Source: an uncultured Bryobacterales bacterium
Lineage (GTDB): Bacteria > Acidobacteriota > Terriglobia > Bryobacterales > UBA6623
Length of the DNA stretch: 64,000 bases
Direction of reading: 5' to 3'
NCBI GenBank assembly: GCA_951813065.1
Contig: CATOTH010000011.1
Span: forward strand, 1 to 64,000
In this document: positions 25,245-34,804 of the stretch, piece after piece
How the letters are laid out: every line of letters begins with the position of its first letter
How positions within the stretch are numbered: position 1 is the first letter of the stretch
Notes under the pieces: generated by a model
Told to the model about the DNA's origin: nothing
What the model saw: only the letters and a program-made list of their open reading frames with translations
Database searches by the model: none
Translations under genes and position numbers: made by a program

Positions 25245-27161
25245 ATGAAGAACATCCGTATTGGCACCGCAGTCATCACGATCGGGATGGCATTCGCGAT
25301 ACCCTCCTGCACGGGGCCGACCGCAACGGACCCGATTCCGCGCTACGACGCCAGGACGTTTTTCGAGACCACCGCAATCACCGGAGCGTCCTTCTCGCAC
25401 GACGAGGAACGGATCCTGATCTCGACTGATGCCACCGGAGTCTTCAACGCGTACAGCCAGCCATTTGACGGGGGACTTCCCCACCAACTGACCCGCTCGG
25501 AGAGCGAAGCGATATTCGCTATCAGCTGGTTTCCAAACGATGACCGATTTCTCTATACGGCGGACCAGGGCGGAAACGAGCTGAATCATCTTTACGTGCA
25601 CGAGAACGACGGCTCCGTCCGGGATCTGACGCCTGGCGATCAATCAAAGGCGATGTTTGGCGGTTGGAGCGGTGATCGGGATTCCTTCTGGGTCCTGACT
25701 AACGAGCGCGACCCTCGCTTCTTCGACCTGTACCGATACCAGACCGATGGCTACGAACGGGAACTCGTGATGAGAAATGAGGAAGGTTGGATGCTGGGCG
25801 GCGTCAGCCGCGATGGACGATGGGTCGCTCTTACCAAGCCCCGGACGAATGCCGATAGCGACATCTATATGTGGGACGCTCAGACTCCCGACAACGCCCC
25901 GGTCCACATAACCCCGCACGAGGGAAACGTGCAGCATTCATCGGTGACGTTTTCGCCGGACAGTACGAGATTCTACTACGCGACCGACGGCCGGGGCGAA
26001 TTCCGGCAGGTCTGGTCATATGACCTCGAAACCCAAGCGCACGCGGCTGTGGTGGAGGCTGACTGGGATGTCGTGTTCCTATCCTTCTCCGAGACGGGCC
26101 GCTATCGCGTCACTGGAATCAATCAGGACGCCCGGACCCTCGTCACCATCCTCGAAACGGAAACCGGAAAGGAGTTGCAAATACCCGGACTTCCGCCAGG
26201 GAACATCAGCAGGGTCGGCTTTTCTCGAAGCGAATCGAGGATGGCCTTCTACCTGAGCAGCGATGCGTCTCCGCCGAACCTGCATGTTCTTGAAGTCGAC
26301 GACCTCCAGGCGAGGCAATTGACCGACAGCCTCAACCCTGTGATCGCTGCCGAGCATCTCGTGGAGTCGGAAGTGGTTCGCTACCAGAGCTACGACGGCT
26401 TGGAGATTCCAGCTCTCCTCTACAAGCCGAAATCCGCATCCGGGTCCAGACCGGTGCCTGCCTTGGTCTGGGTCCACGGCGGACCCGGAGGGCAGAGCCG
26501 CAAGGGGTACTCCCCCACGCTCCAGCACCTGGTCAACCATGGATACGCGGTCCTTGCCGTGAACAATCGAGGCTCTTCGGGTTATGGCAAGACCTTCTAC
26601 CACATGGACGACCGGAAACACGGCGATGTCGACTTGAAGGACTGCGTATGGGCACGGAGATTCCTGGAGTCGTTGGAATGGGTGGACTCCTCCAGGGTCG
26701 GCATCATCGGAGGCAGTTACGGCGGCTATATGGTCGCGGCCGCGCTCGCATTTGAGCCTGACGTCTTTGATGTCGGCATCAATATCTTCGGTGTGACCAA
26801 CTGGCTTCGGACGCTCAAGAGTATTCCTCCTTGGTGGGAAGCTCAGAAGGAATCGCTGTACGCGGAGATGGGTGATCCGGCCATAGATGAAGAGCGGCTC
26901 CAGGCCATCTCTCCACTCTTCCACGCCAGCAATATCGCGAAACCACTCCTGGTCGTTCAGGGTGCCAACGATCCCCGGGTCTTGCAGGTGGAGAGCGACG
27001 AGCTTGTGGAGGCAGTCCGGAATACCGGTGTTCCCGTCGAGTACGTCCTCTTCCCCGATGAAGGTCACGGTTTTCGAAAGAAGGCCAACCGTATCGTCGC
27101 GTCCAATGCGTATGTCGAGTTCCTCGATCTGCATTTGGGCGCGGAGCCGCCGGCACAGTGA
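25245..27161 (+). CDS. S9 family (prolyl oligopeptidase type) serine peptidase, exported lipoprotein
   Basis: A protein of 638 residues. ATG 25245 is preceded by AGGAG with 9-nt spacing, and the N-terminus is a lipoprotein signal with a lipobox-like FAIPSC. A WD40-like beta-propeller spans about 35-370 (ISTDATGVFNAYSQPF, ISWFPNDDRFLYT). The C-terminal alpha/beta-hydrolase has nucleophile Ser491 in GGSYGGYM, Asp576 in GANDPRV and His608 in DEGHGF, a complete triad. It should cut peptides on the periplasmic side or outer surface. It is not obviously in an operon; 310 bp separate it from the sulfatase downstream. Confidence 0.92.
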   Translation: MKNIRIGTAVITIGMAFAIPSCTGPTATDPIPRYDARTFFETTAITGASFSHDEERILISTDATGVFNAYSQPFDGGLPHQLTRSESEAIFAISWFPNDDRFLYTADQGGNELNHLYVHENDGSVRDLTPGDQSKAMFGGWSGDRDSFWVLTNERDPRFFDLYRYQTDGYERELVMRNEEGWMLGGVSRDGRWVALTKPRTNADSDIYMWDAQTPDNAPVHITPHEGNVQHSSVTFSPDSTRFYYATDGRGEFRQVWSYDLETQAHAAVVEADWDVVFLSFSETGRYRVTGINQDARTLVTILETETGKELQIPGLPPGNISRVGFSRSESRMAFYLSSDASPPNLHVLEVDDLQARQLTDSLNPVIAAEHLVESEVVRYQSYDGLEIPALLYKPKSASGSRPVPALVWVHGGPGGQSRKGYSPTLQHLVNHGYAVLAVNNRGSSGYGKTFYHMDDRKHGDVDLKDCVWARRFLESLEWVDSSRVGIIGGSYGGYMVAAALAFEPDVFDVGINIFGVTNWLRTLKSIPPWWEAQKESLYAEMGDPAIDEERLQAISPLFHASNIAKPLLVVQGANDPRVLQVESDELVEAVRNTGVPVEYVLFPDEGHGFRKKANRIVASNAYVEFLDLHLGAEPPAQ

Positions 27162-27470
27162 CTGCCAACTCGAGCTCGCTCCACGCCCGGTTGCCGAGAA
27201 CAGAAGCTCATTGCCGAGCGGAGTTGCAAGTCCTGTCAAGTGTGCCTGTCAAAGCCAAAGCACAGTGTTGGGATGACATCGGCCCTCGGCCTCGCTCCGC
27301 AACGGGAGCGATCTGGAAGAGATAGCGCTGAACAGGCTCATTCCGCCCTTTGACCAATGCACATCCGCGCTTTGGAGGCCCGCCTCCGAGAGCCAGCGGA
27401 GCTTCCATCTCTCCCCGAGAAGCATTGGCATTGTGTTTCTCAATACTCAACTCGATAAGGTATTGGAGTA
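27162..27470. other. Intergenic region before the first sulfatase
   Basis: No gene recognised. There is a short GC-rich hairpin, GGAGGC-CC-GCCTCC, around 27376-27390, and the sulfatase promoter is expected here. Confidence 0.45.
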
Positions 27471-29519
27471 ATGAGCAGACCATCCGTCCTCCTTACGGCG
27501 ATTCTTGGACTCGCCGCGATTCCCTCCCTGGGTCGCGCCGCCGCGCAGCCCAACATCATCCTGATGATGGCTGATGACATGGGAATGGGAGATACCAGCG
27601 CGTATCAGGACTTCACCGGCAATGCCGACGAGGTCCAGCTCTACACCCCGCACATGGAGCGCTTGGCGCACATGGGAGTCCGCTTTACCGACGCCCACAC
27701 GCCATCATCTCGGTGTTCGCCGACCCGCTACAGCCTGCTCACGGGCCGCTATGCCTGGCGGAGCCGGTTGAAGCACTGGGTGCTGTTTGGAGCACAGGGC
27801 GATCCCATGATCGAGCCCGACCGACCGACGATCGCTTCCATGCTGCGCGACCATGGGTACGCGACGGCCATGTACGGCAAGTGGCACGTTGGCCTTCGAT
27901 ACCGGCGTGCGGACGGTTCTCCCGCTGCCGGCTGGGAGGATGCAGACCTCACCAAGCCTCTGCACACCTCACCGCTCGACCATGGCTTCGATCACGCGAG
28001 GTTCACCTCGCGCTCACACGGCACCTCGGGCCCAAACGCGCCCGAGGAGTCGAGCGGCAGGGGTCCAGGCCACGTCCATGGCCGGACAGTCGTCGCAGCC
28101 ACCGGCGACGGCAAGCGAATCGCCGTCACCGGCAGCGACGCGTATTTACTGCACCGACTCGGCGGCCGTCATTCGGACAACGCAATGCAATTCCTGTCCA
28201 GCCACGTCAGCGAAGCAACGACCAAGTCCAGGCCATTCTTCCTCTACTACCCGGCCAATGCCAACCACGGCCCCTACACACCCGACGAGACAATCGGCGG
28301 CGTGGCGGTTGCCGGTGCGGCCCGCACGAAGTCGGGCCAGCCGATGGACGCGAGACACGACTACATATTTGAGAACGACGTTGCCCTCGGTCGCATGCTC
28401 GATTGGCTGGAGAAGACCGCCGATCCGCGACAGCCGGCCTCGCAGCTTATCGAGACAACTCTCGTGATCTTCACATCGGACAACGGCGCCGAGAAAAACA
28501 GCGATATCGCGACTGGTCCATTCCGCTCGAACAAGGGATCGGCGTACGAAGGCGGGCATCGCGTGCCGTTCATCGTCTCGTGGCCCCAAGGCGGCGTTGG
28601 CGCCGGCGACTCGTCCAATTCCGGAGCGAGCAGTCCAGCGCCAATCAGCTTGACGGACATCTACGCCACGTTTGCCGAGATCATCGGCGCGGAACTGCCG
28701 GACGCGAGGGCGGGGGAGAAGGGCGGCGAGGACAGTTTCAGCGTATTGAGTGCCTTGCGCGGGAACACTTTGAAGGACCGCCCGCCGCTTATCTTCAACG
28801 ATCACAAAGAGGCGAAATCGGACCCTGCCGCGGTGGCCATTCGTATCGACTCTCCGCGAGTCGGCGAAACGGTCGTTCCAGGCCAGTGGAAGCTCTTCTT
28901 GGATGCGTCGCTGTTGCGGGCTGGCGAGGCCAAGCCGTACGAACTGTTCAACCTGGCCGAAGACCCGCAAGAACGGTCCAACCTCATCTCGACTCCCGGC
29001 CTGAAGCCGTTGATCGACCACATGACCGCACTGGCGCTGCTCCACCGGAACGCGGGCGGACATCGGCTGGCAGAGATTGCATCGCGGCGAAGAGAAACGA
29101 TTGATTGGACCCACGGCGAGCCCCCTCGCATCGAGGGGCTGGAGTTGTCCGTTTCCGCAGTTGGCGGTGAGCTCGCACTTAGCGACAACGGCCTGGGGAT
29201 ATCCGGCGGACAGTCGGATGCAGTTGACGGGGGCGAGGCGATCCTGATCAGCTTCAACACGGATGTCCTTGTCGAGTCGGCGGCCATCGTCGTTGGCGAG
29301 GGTGCAGTAGGTGGCTCCTATCGAGTCGGATCACGTGCGCCGTTGGCCATCTACTGTGTCGACGGGGATATAGACGACCGGGATCAGAGCGGAATCCTCA
29401 GCGATATCGGATTGCTCAAGAAGGGTGAGGAGCTCCGCTTCGACAGCGGCCCACACTACGGCAACGAGTCCTCTGGTGAGTGGCGACTGAAGAACCTAAC
29501 CGTGCGTCTATTGCAATAG
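27471..29519 (+). CDS. Type I sulfatase, exported, long form
   Basis: A protein of 682 residues with a signal peptide (about 1-24, ending GRAAA). The mature part begins QPNIILMMADDMGMGD with the metal-binding Asp pair. The active-site motif is CSPTR with Cys82 to be converted to formylglycine. YGKWHVG and TSDNGAEKN complete the sulfatase site. Residues after about 520 form an additional C-terminal beta domain not found in the usual 450-550 residue enzymes; its sequence has no family I recognise. It should remove sulfate from a polysaccharide or small sulfate ester. A formylglycine-generating enzyme must be encoded elsewhere. Confidence 0.9.
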   Translation: MSRPSVLLTAILGLAAIPSLGRAAAQPNIILMMADDMGMGDTSAYQDFTGNADEVQLYTPHMERLAHMGVRFTDAHTPSSRCSPTRYSLLTGRYAWRSRLKHWVLFGAQGDPMIEPDRPTIASMLRDHGYATAMYGKWHVGLRYRRADGSPAAGWEDADLTKPLHTSPLDHGFDHARFTSRSHGTSGPNAPEESSGRGPGHVHGRTVVAATGDGKRIAVTGSDAYLLHRLGGRHSDNAMQFLSSHVSEATTKSRPFFLYYPANANHGPYTPDETIGGVAVAGAARTKSGQPMDARHDYIFENDVALGRMLDWLEKTADPRQPASQLIETTLVIFTSDNGAEKNSDIATGPFRSNKGSAYEGGHRVPFIVSWPQGGVGAGDSSNSGASSPAPISLTDIYATFAEIIGAELPDARAGEKGGEDSFSVLSALRGNTLKDRPPLIFNDHKEAKSDPAAVAIRIDSPRVGETVVPGQWKLFLDASLLRAGEAKPYELFNLAEDPQERSNLISTPGLKPLIDHMTALALLHRNAGGHRLAEIASRRRETIDWTHGEPPRIEGLELSVSAVGGELALSDNGLGISGGQSDAVDGGEAILISFNTDVLVESAAIVVGEGAVGGSYRVGSRAPLAIYCVDGDIDDRDQSGILSDIGLLKKGEELRFDSGPHYGNESSGEWRLKNLTVRLLQ

Positions 29520-29676
29520 CGGCTCCAAGATCGGCCAGATCCGCCCGCATTGAACAGAGATGTGGAGGGCTGGGTGCGCCGCAGTTCAAGGCCAGGGCCA
29601 GGATGAATCCAGGCCAGGATAGTTCGTTGATGCCGCGTAGCCGTCGGAGCAACTTGGTACCTTCAGATGGTTCGAG

Positions 29677-31167
29677 ATGTTACTTCTGGCAAGATTCCTC
29701 ATCGTTGCGGCTTTGATCCAGGCCGTCGCCGCGGCCGAACGCCCGAACGTCCTTTTCGTAGCGATCGATGACCTGAACGACTGGACGGGCTTTCTGGGTG
29801 GTCACCCCCAGGCCAAGACACCCAACATGGATCGACTCGCCCGTCATGGCGTCAACTTCCGCAATGCTCACACCGTTGCACCTGGCTGCTCCCCCAGCAG
29901 GAACGCACTACTCTTCGGGGTGCAGCCATTCAATTCGGGGCTTTATCCGTTCTATGCAACTGACAAGATTGAGCCATCCGTTCTGGACCAGTACACGAGC
30001 CTGCCGCAGTTCTTCAAGGAAAACGATTACCGCACGTATGCATCGGGAAAAATCCACCATGGAACAGTCTGGACGTACGAGAACGACGGCGGCAGCCGCG
30101 AATGGACCGAACACAATGGCGAGAGGTTAGCGTCGCTCCCCCCGCTCGTTTACGAACCCGAAGCCGGCTACGTCCAGGGCACCAGCCGGAAAATGGCGTT
30201 CTGCCCTACGACCTCCCCGCTGGAACATCACAGGGACTACGTCACGGCTCAGTTTGGCGTGGAGATCCTGAGTCGCGATCACGACAAGCCGTTTTTTCTG
30301 GCAGTAGGCTTCCATAAGCCGCACCTGCCGTTCATTGCCCCGAAACGCTTCTTCGAGCTGTATCAAGACGGCATCGAAGCGCCGCCGATCAAGGCCGATG
30401 ACTTGACGGACATCTCATGGCCGGCCCGACGCAACGTTCGGCTCGCCGACGACCTCCGGTACCGCAAGGCTGGCGCATGGGAAGACGTCCGGCGAGCCTA
30501 CCTGGCGTCCATCTCATGGACCGACTGGAATGTCGGCCTCGTCTTGGATGCTCTTGAAGCGAGCCCTTACCAGGACAACACAATTGTTGTGCTGTGGTCT
30601 GACCACGGCTACCACCTGGGAGAGAAGCGTAGCTTCAGGAAGTTCTCACTCTGGGAGGAGTCGACCCGCGTTCCGTTCATCATTTGGGATGCGCGCAAGG
30701 CTTCCCCCGAAGGACGCCACAGCGACGAAGCCGTTTCTTTGATAGACATCTACCCGACTCTTGCCGATCTTGCGGGCCTTGAAAAACCGGCGTACGTCGA
30801 CGGGGCCAGTCTTGCACCGCTTCTCGAGGATCCCGCGCACAAGAAAACCAGCCCGGCCATCACGACTTGGGGGCGGGGTAACTACGCGATTCGCACCCGC
30901 AACTGGCGGTACATCCGTTATTTCGACGGCAGCGAAGAACTCTACCGTCATGACAGGGACCCCCAGGAATGGGAGAACCTGTCGGGCGACCCATCCATGG
31001 CTAAGCAGAAAAGGAAACTAGCTGCATGGCTACCTGCGAAAGAGGCGCCCCTCGTGCTGAGCGGGAAGGAACTCCACGGTGTCATTGACGCCGATCTGCC
31101 GGACGTGACCGAGTTCCGCAAGCAGTGGAATCAGATCAACGCCGAAATCGAGCCCCCACTGGAGTGA
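29677..31167 (+). CDS. Type I sulfatase, iduronate-2-sulfatase-like, exported
   Basis: A protein of 496 residues with a short signal peptide (about 1-19). It opens with NVLFVAIDDLNDWTGFLGGHP, the arrangement seen in iduronate-2-sulfatases, and has CSPSR with Cys71 as the formylglycine precursor. HKPHLPF and LWSDHGYHLGEK complete the site. This subclass acts on 2-O-sulfated uronates or related sugars; the substrate here is inferred only. It lies 157 bp after another sulfatase on the same strand, perhaps in one operon. ATG 29677 is the first start after a stop and places the signal peptide correctly. Confidence 0.9.
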   Translation: MLLLARFLIVAALIQAVAAAERPNVLFVAIDDLNDWTGFLGGHPQAKTPNMDRLARHGVNFRNAHTVAPGCSPSRNALLFGVQPFNSGLYPFYATDKIEPSVLDQYTSLPQFFKENDYRTYASGKIHHGTVWTYENDGGSREWTEHNGERLASLPPLVYEPEAGYVQGTSRKMAFCPTTSPLEHHRDYVTAQFGVEILSRDHDKPFFLAVGFHKPHLPFIAPKRFFELYQDGIEAPPIKADDLTDISWPARRNVRLADDLRYRKAGAWEDVRRAYLASISWTDWNVGLVLDALEASPYQDNTIVVLWSDHGYHLGEKRSFRKFSLWEESTRVPFIIWDARKASPEGRHSDEAVSLIDIYPTLADLAGLEKPAYVDGASLAPLLEDPAHKKTSPAITTWGRGNYAIRTRNWRYIRYFDGSEELYRHDRDPQEWENLSGDPSMAKQKRKLAAWLPAKEAPLVLSGKELHGVIDADLPDVTEFRKQWNQINAEIEPPLE

Positions 31168-31298
31168 TCCGGCATCCCAGACTCTAGTGGGAATGGATTG
31201 GTCGGCAACCTCGGCCAGGACCCCACGGCAAGTACCCAAGCACGCTCTCCCAGGTACGACTCGAATGCGCCAGCTTGCTGCTGTGTCGAGTCGCCGAA

Positions 31299-32465
31299 TC
31301 AAGCTATCCCGCGCGTCAATTCCCCCTCCCAAAGGCGCCGGGCGAAGTCCTCGGCCGGAAGGATGTCAATGCCGTCTTCTGTCCGCCACGCCCTTGGTTC
31401 AAGGCAGACGAGAATACGGTTCTGGGCCTGCGGATGCTCTTCTGCCAAGGACCTCAGCCCTTTGAGATGCCCCGTTCGGACCCTGGCACTAGCCTTGACC
31501 TCGACTGCAACCTCCATGTCGCGGAGAACGAAGTCGACCTCGATACCACTGGGAAGCCGCCAGTATGTGAGTTCCTTGTCAATCTCGGTATAGGCGAGAA
31601 AGCTATTGAGTTCGTGGAAAACCCAGTTTTCCAACGCCTTGCCATATAGCTCCGATCCACGCTGCAAAGTACCGCGCCGGGCGAGGTGATTGACGACACC
31701 GACATCCGAGAAATAGAACTTCGGCGCCAAGATCAGTCGTCGTTTGACGCGCTTGCGGAACGCAGGGAGCCAGTGTCCAATCAACGTGTCCACGAGGATT
31801 TCAAAGTACCCCTTGACGGAGTTATTCGATACTCCACAATCGCGAGCGATGTTCGTATAGCTGACCATGCCTCCGTCACTCAGGGCGGCGGCGTCGAGGA
31901 AGCTGGAAAAGGCGGGCAGATTGCGGACCAGGCCCTCGGCTGCGATTTCTTCCCTCAGGTAGTCGGCGGTATAGGCGCGTAAGAGCCTCTCAGATCGACT
32001 CGACTCGTACACTCTCGGCAGGTACCCTCGATTCAACACTCGGTCCAAGTCGAAATCAGCCCCCAATTCACCCGCGGTCAGACCACGCAGTTCGTATCGC
32101 ACTGCGCGTCCGCCGAGCAGGTTTGCCGCCCCGCGGCGGACCTTGCGGGCGCTGGAACCGCAAAGAGCGAAGCTGAGACCGCGGTTCTCCATCAACCAAT
32201 GCACTTCGTCTAGAAGGGAGGGAACCTTCTGGATCTCGTCAATGACGACCTGTTGGTCGCGGCCTATCTGATCCGCCTCGATCTCAAGCCTGAGGAGTTC
32301 GGGCCGCGTGGCGTAGCGCCGGAATTCGTCACTCTTGAGGAGGTCAATCCAGCGACCGTCCGGGTAACAGTGCCGGAGCAGGGTGCTCTTCCCGGATTGC
32401 CGGGGTCCCCAGAGGAAAAACGTCTCGGTGCCCGCATCCGGTAGCGATAGTCGACGCTTGAACAT
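31299..32465 (-). CDS. AAA+ ATPase with DUF4143 C-terminal domain
   Basis: A protein of 388 residues. Walker A GPRQSGKST near residue 20, Walker B QQVVIDEIQK near 76 and the sensor-like FALCGSSARKVRRG near 102 belong to the AAA_14 domain; GYLPRVYESS and YLREEIAAEGLVRN lead into DUF4143 with a nuclease-like C-terminus (GIEVDFVLRDMEVAVEVKAS, an Asp-Glu-x-Lys arrangement). These proteins are widespread, mobile and of uncertain role. It stands alone and is probably an accessory gene. A 7-bp inverted repeat lies directly upstream of the start. Confidence 0.9.
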   Translation of the reverse strand: MFKRRLSLPDAGTETFFLWGPRQSGKSTLLRHCYPDGRWIDLLKSDEFRRYATRPELLRLEIEADQIGRDQQVVIDEIQKVPSLLDEVHWLMENRGLSFALCGSSARKVRRGAANLLGGRAVRYELRGLTAGELGADFDLDRVLNRGYLPRVYESSRSERLLRAYTADYLREEIAAEGLVRNLPAFSSFLDAAALSDGGMVSYTNIARDCGVSNNSVKGYFEILVDTLIGHWLPAFRKRVKRRLILAPKFYFSDVGVVNHLARRGTLQRGSELYGKALENWVFHELNSFLAYTEIDKELTYWRLPSGIEVDFVLRDMEVAVEVKASARVRTGHLKGLRSLAEEHPQAQNRILVCLEPRAWRTEDGIDILPAEDFARRLWEGELTRGIA

Positions 32466-32466
32466 C

Positions 32467-32496
32467 TACTTCAGAATATCATGCATTTATGAAGTA
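32467..32496 (-). promoter_or_regulatory. Inverted repeat upstream of the DUF4143 gene
   Basis: TACTTCA (32467-32473) and TGAAGTA (32490-32496) form a perfect 7-bp inverted repeat with a 16-bp AT-rich centre, right next to the start codon. Spacing of about two helical turns between half-site centres fits a dimeric regulator. No regulator gene is adjacent. Confidence 0.35.
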
Positions 32497-32745
32497 TCGT
32501 GTCGATTTCGCAGAAACCACACGCTTCGGCCAGCCCCGCTCCATCAACCAACTTTCACAAGAGCGCCTCGCCTGCGATCAGGCCCTGTGACGAGGGCAGA
32601 ATCACTTCGGTCCGCGTTTGTCCACGGCTCGCCACACCAAGCCGGCGTGGTCGCGATCCGCGCGTTGTGATGCATACCGATGGCATCCGGTCCAGAAACC
32701 CGGGGCAGCTTCAACTCCAACCACCCTCCTACTCAACGGGCCCTG

Positions 32746-33207
32746 CTACTTGAAAACGAGGCTGTTCCTCTTGGCTTCGATCTTCGCCGTGTCGACGCCA
32801 GGCACGCTTAGCAGCTCTTCGAGGGACTCGAACTTTCCGTGCTCCTTCCGGTAGCGCAAGATCGCTGCGGCCTCGGAGCGCTTGAGCGACAGGCGGCTCT
32901 CCAATTGGATTGCCCGCGCGGTGTTGACGTCGATTGGCGGGAGCTGGCCAGCCGGGAAGTGCTTTGCGAGGTAGTCGACGAGCCTCAACAGCTCATCGTC
33001 AGTGCCCTTGACGCCGAGCCCGACCATTTTCAGCACCGTTGCCGCCCAGCCGTTTCGGTCCTGCCTTAACGACACCGACTGGGCCATGTCATGGCAGCCT
33101 ACGCAGAGCTTCTCGGCATCCTGCCGGCCTGGACCATCTGGCAAGTTCGCGTATAGGGGCACGGTCGCCAGGAGCAATGACGCCATCGCTAGTGGGCGAA
33201 GGTGCAT
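32746..33207 (-). CDS. Periplasmic cytochrome c fused to a ComEA-like helix-hairpin-helix domain
   Basis: A protein of 153 residues. The signal peptide (about 1-20) is followed by a small cytochrome domain with CVGCH near residue 35 and a run of helices (LLRLVDYLAKHF) typical of class I cytochromes. The second half is a paired helix-hairpin-helix domain of the ComEA type: DVNTARAIQLESRLSLKRSE, then ILRYRKEHGKFESLEELLSV. Such HhH domains bind DNA backbones, so a heme protein that binds DNA or another polymer in the periplasm is implied. Its ATG directly follows the TAG stop of the upstream propeller gene, so translation is coupled. Confidence 0.86.
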   Translation of the reverse strand: MHLRPLAMASLLLATVPLYANLPDGPGRQDAEKLCVGCHDMAQSVSLRQDRNGWAATVLKMVGLGVKGTDDELLRLVDYLAKHFPAGQLPPIDVNTARAIQLESRLSLKRSEAAAILRYRKEHGKFESLEELLSVPGVDTAKIEAKRNSLVFK

Positions 33208-34716
33208 CTAGTGCTCCATTGGAAAACCGAAGGCGTAGAGGGCGCTGTCCGTCGCCGTCACGTAGACTTGGCCGGGGCCGGAAGACAGCGCATGTCCCGT
33301 GGCCGTGGCCTCGATCGAATCCGCGCTGTCCCAGAGAACGTTTCCTGTCGCACCTTCCAAGGCGTGGAGCTTCGCCTTGCCGGAGGCGCTCCCTCCGTCC
33401 AGGGCGAAGACGACACCGTTCACGATGATCGGCGGCAAGGGAGAGTCCATTCGGGACGATTCCCAGCCCGCGGCCAGGCGCATCGCGTTGCCTTCGCCCG
33501 TCAGCTTCCACGCGGCGATTGACTCTGCCGTCGGTACGAGAATCCAGTGGGTGCCGCTTGCGTCTTTCCAGGCGGCCAGGGCTCCTTCCGGGTCTCCAGT
33601 TCGGGCGCCTACGGGAGCGGTTGCGACCGCCTGCCCGAGATCGCTCGCGGCGTACACCTGGAGGGAACCGTCCTGCGCGATCGCCGCGATGTGGTCCGTG
33701 CCCCTGTAGTCGAAGACCAGTGGGGACGACCGGAAACCGACCGGTTCGCTCGCGGCCAGCAGCTCAAGCGACCTGGCTTTGAGCGCCACCAGGGACCCGT
33801 CTTCTGTTGCCGCGTAGACTGTGCCGTCCGGGTCGAACGCAACTCCGCCTGATCCCGTTACGGCCCCTCCGTCGGATTCCCACGTCGCGACTTCGCCGCT
33901 CTCCAGAGCCAGGCTCCATACGCCGTCCGCGGCGCCGCCGCACCCGCCTCGCGTTGATACGTAGGCGACGTCATCCACGACGATCAATCCTCGGGCGTTG
34001 GCGTTGGCAGGCAGGAACGGAATCGGCGGCACGCGGTCGCGGCCGTTTGACACGTAGAGCGTGTGCAACATGCCGTCCGCCGACAGCGCGTAAACGAGGG
34101 TCACGCCGCGCAAGCTTCTCTGCGCTGGCGGGCGGACCCGGGCCGACCTGTTTCGGCCGCCCCGGGGCTGGGCCGGCCTGTTGATGGCCGTCTGGAGCGT
34201 TACCGCACCCTCTCCGGGCGGGCCCACGCCGCTGCTCGCCGGCGCGCGTCTGCCGCGGGCTGTGAACCCAAGTGGGGAAGGCATGGCCGCCGCAGTCGGC
34301 CTCGTGAGGTTCGCCGTCATGCCCCCGGGGCATTCGGGTGAGCTCATGCTCGGACCTGGCAAGAAGCGCCGTTCCCACTCCATTCGGGCAAGGTCGGTGT
34401 CAATCGCGAAGACACCCCCCGAACTGCCGCCGACAAACGCCAGGGAACGGAATCCGCGGTGACTGATCAGGAAGTCAAGCAGAGCCGGCGCTGTCAGTGC
34501 GTACCCGCTTCGAGACTTGTTGGCGACTTCCAGCTTCCAGAGGAACCGGAAGTCGGGATCGCTAACGGTCGTGGGCGAGGTCTTCGGGCTGGCACGCACC
34601 CATGAAGATCTCTGCGCGTCCGATCCGACTGTTGTCCAGTCGTCCGCGCGGGCGTCTCCCACGAGCGACGGGAGAGCTGCGAGCAAACAGATGAGAAGAG
34701 ATCTGGAGTTGAGCAT
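33208..34716 (-). CDS. Exported PQQ-like beta-propeller protein
   Basis: A protein of 502 residues with a signal peptide (about 1-24). The mature start DWTTVGSDAQRSSW resembles the entry of quinoprotein-like propellers, followed by repeated units such as GGVFAIDTDLARMEWERRF, GTVYAATEDGSLVALKARS and YVTATDSALYAFGF. Residues about 150-205 hold an unusual Arg/Pro-rich insert (GRRAPASSGVGPPGEG and on), possibly a linker. No vicinal Cys pair or other PQQ ligand is clear, so cofactor binding is doubtful. It is translationally coupled to the cytochrome-HhH gene and divergent from another propeller gene. Confidence 0.82.
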   Translation of the reverse strand: MLNSRSLLICLLAALPSLVGDARADDWTTVGSDAQRSSWVRASPKTSPTTVSDPDFRFLWKLEVANKSRSGYALTAPALLDFLISHRGFRSLAFVGGSSGGVFAIDTDLARMEWERRFLPGPSMSSPECPGGMTANLTRPTAAAMPSPLGFTARGRRAPASSGVGPPGEGAVTLQTAINRPAQPRGGRNRSARVRPPAQRSLRGVTLVYALSADGMLHTLYVSNGRDRVPPIPFLPANANARGLIVVDDVAYVSTRGGCGGAADGVWSLALESGEVATWESDGGAVTGSGGVAFDPDGTVYAATEDGSLVALKARSLELLAASEPVGFRSSPLVFDYRGTDHIAAIAQDGSLQVYAASDLGQAVATAPVGARTGDPEGALAAWKDASGTHWILVPTAESIAAWKLTGEGNAMRLAAGWESSRMDSPLPPIIVNGVVFALDGGSASGKAKLHALEGATGNVLWDSADSIEATATGHALSSGPGQVYVTATDSALYAFGFPMEH

Positions 34717-34804
34717 TGGACCGGTATCGAGCAGGGTACGAGAATCCCCTCAACCGATCAATCATATCGTTGCGGACTAGAATGGTTCATCGGACCGCCA
34801 CCAC

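Noticed and set aside
26079..27239. A 386-codon minus-strand open frame
   Set aside because: Antisense to the S9 peptidase, which has a complete catalytic triad.
27249..27483. Minus-strand frame in the gap before the first sulfatase
   Set aside because: Short, without homology pattern, and overlapping the sulfatase promoter region.
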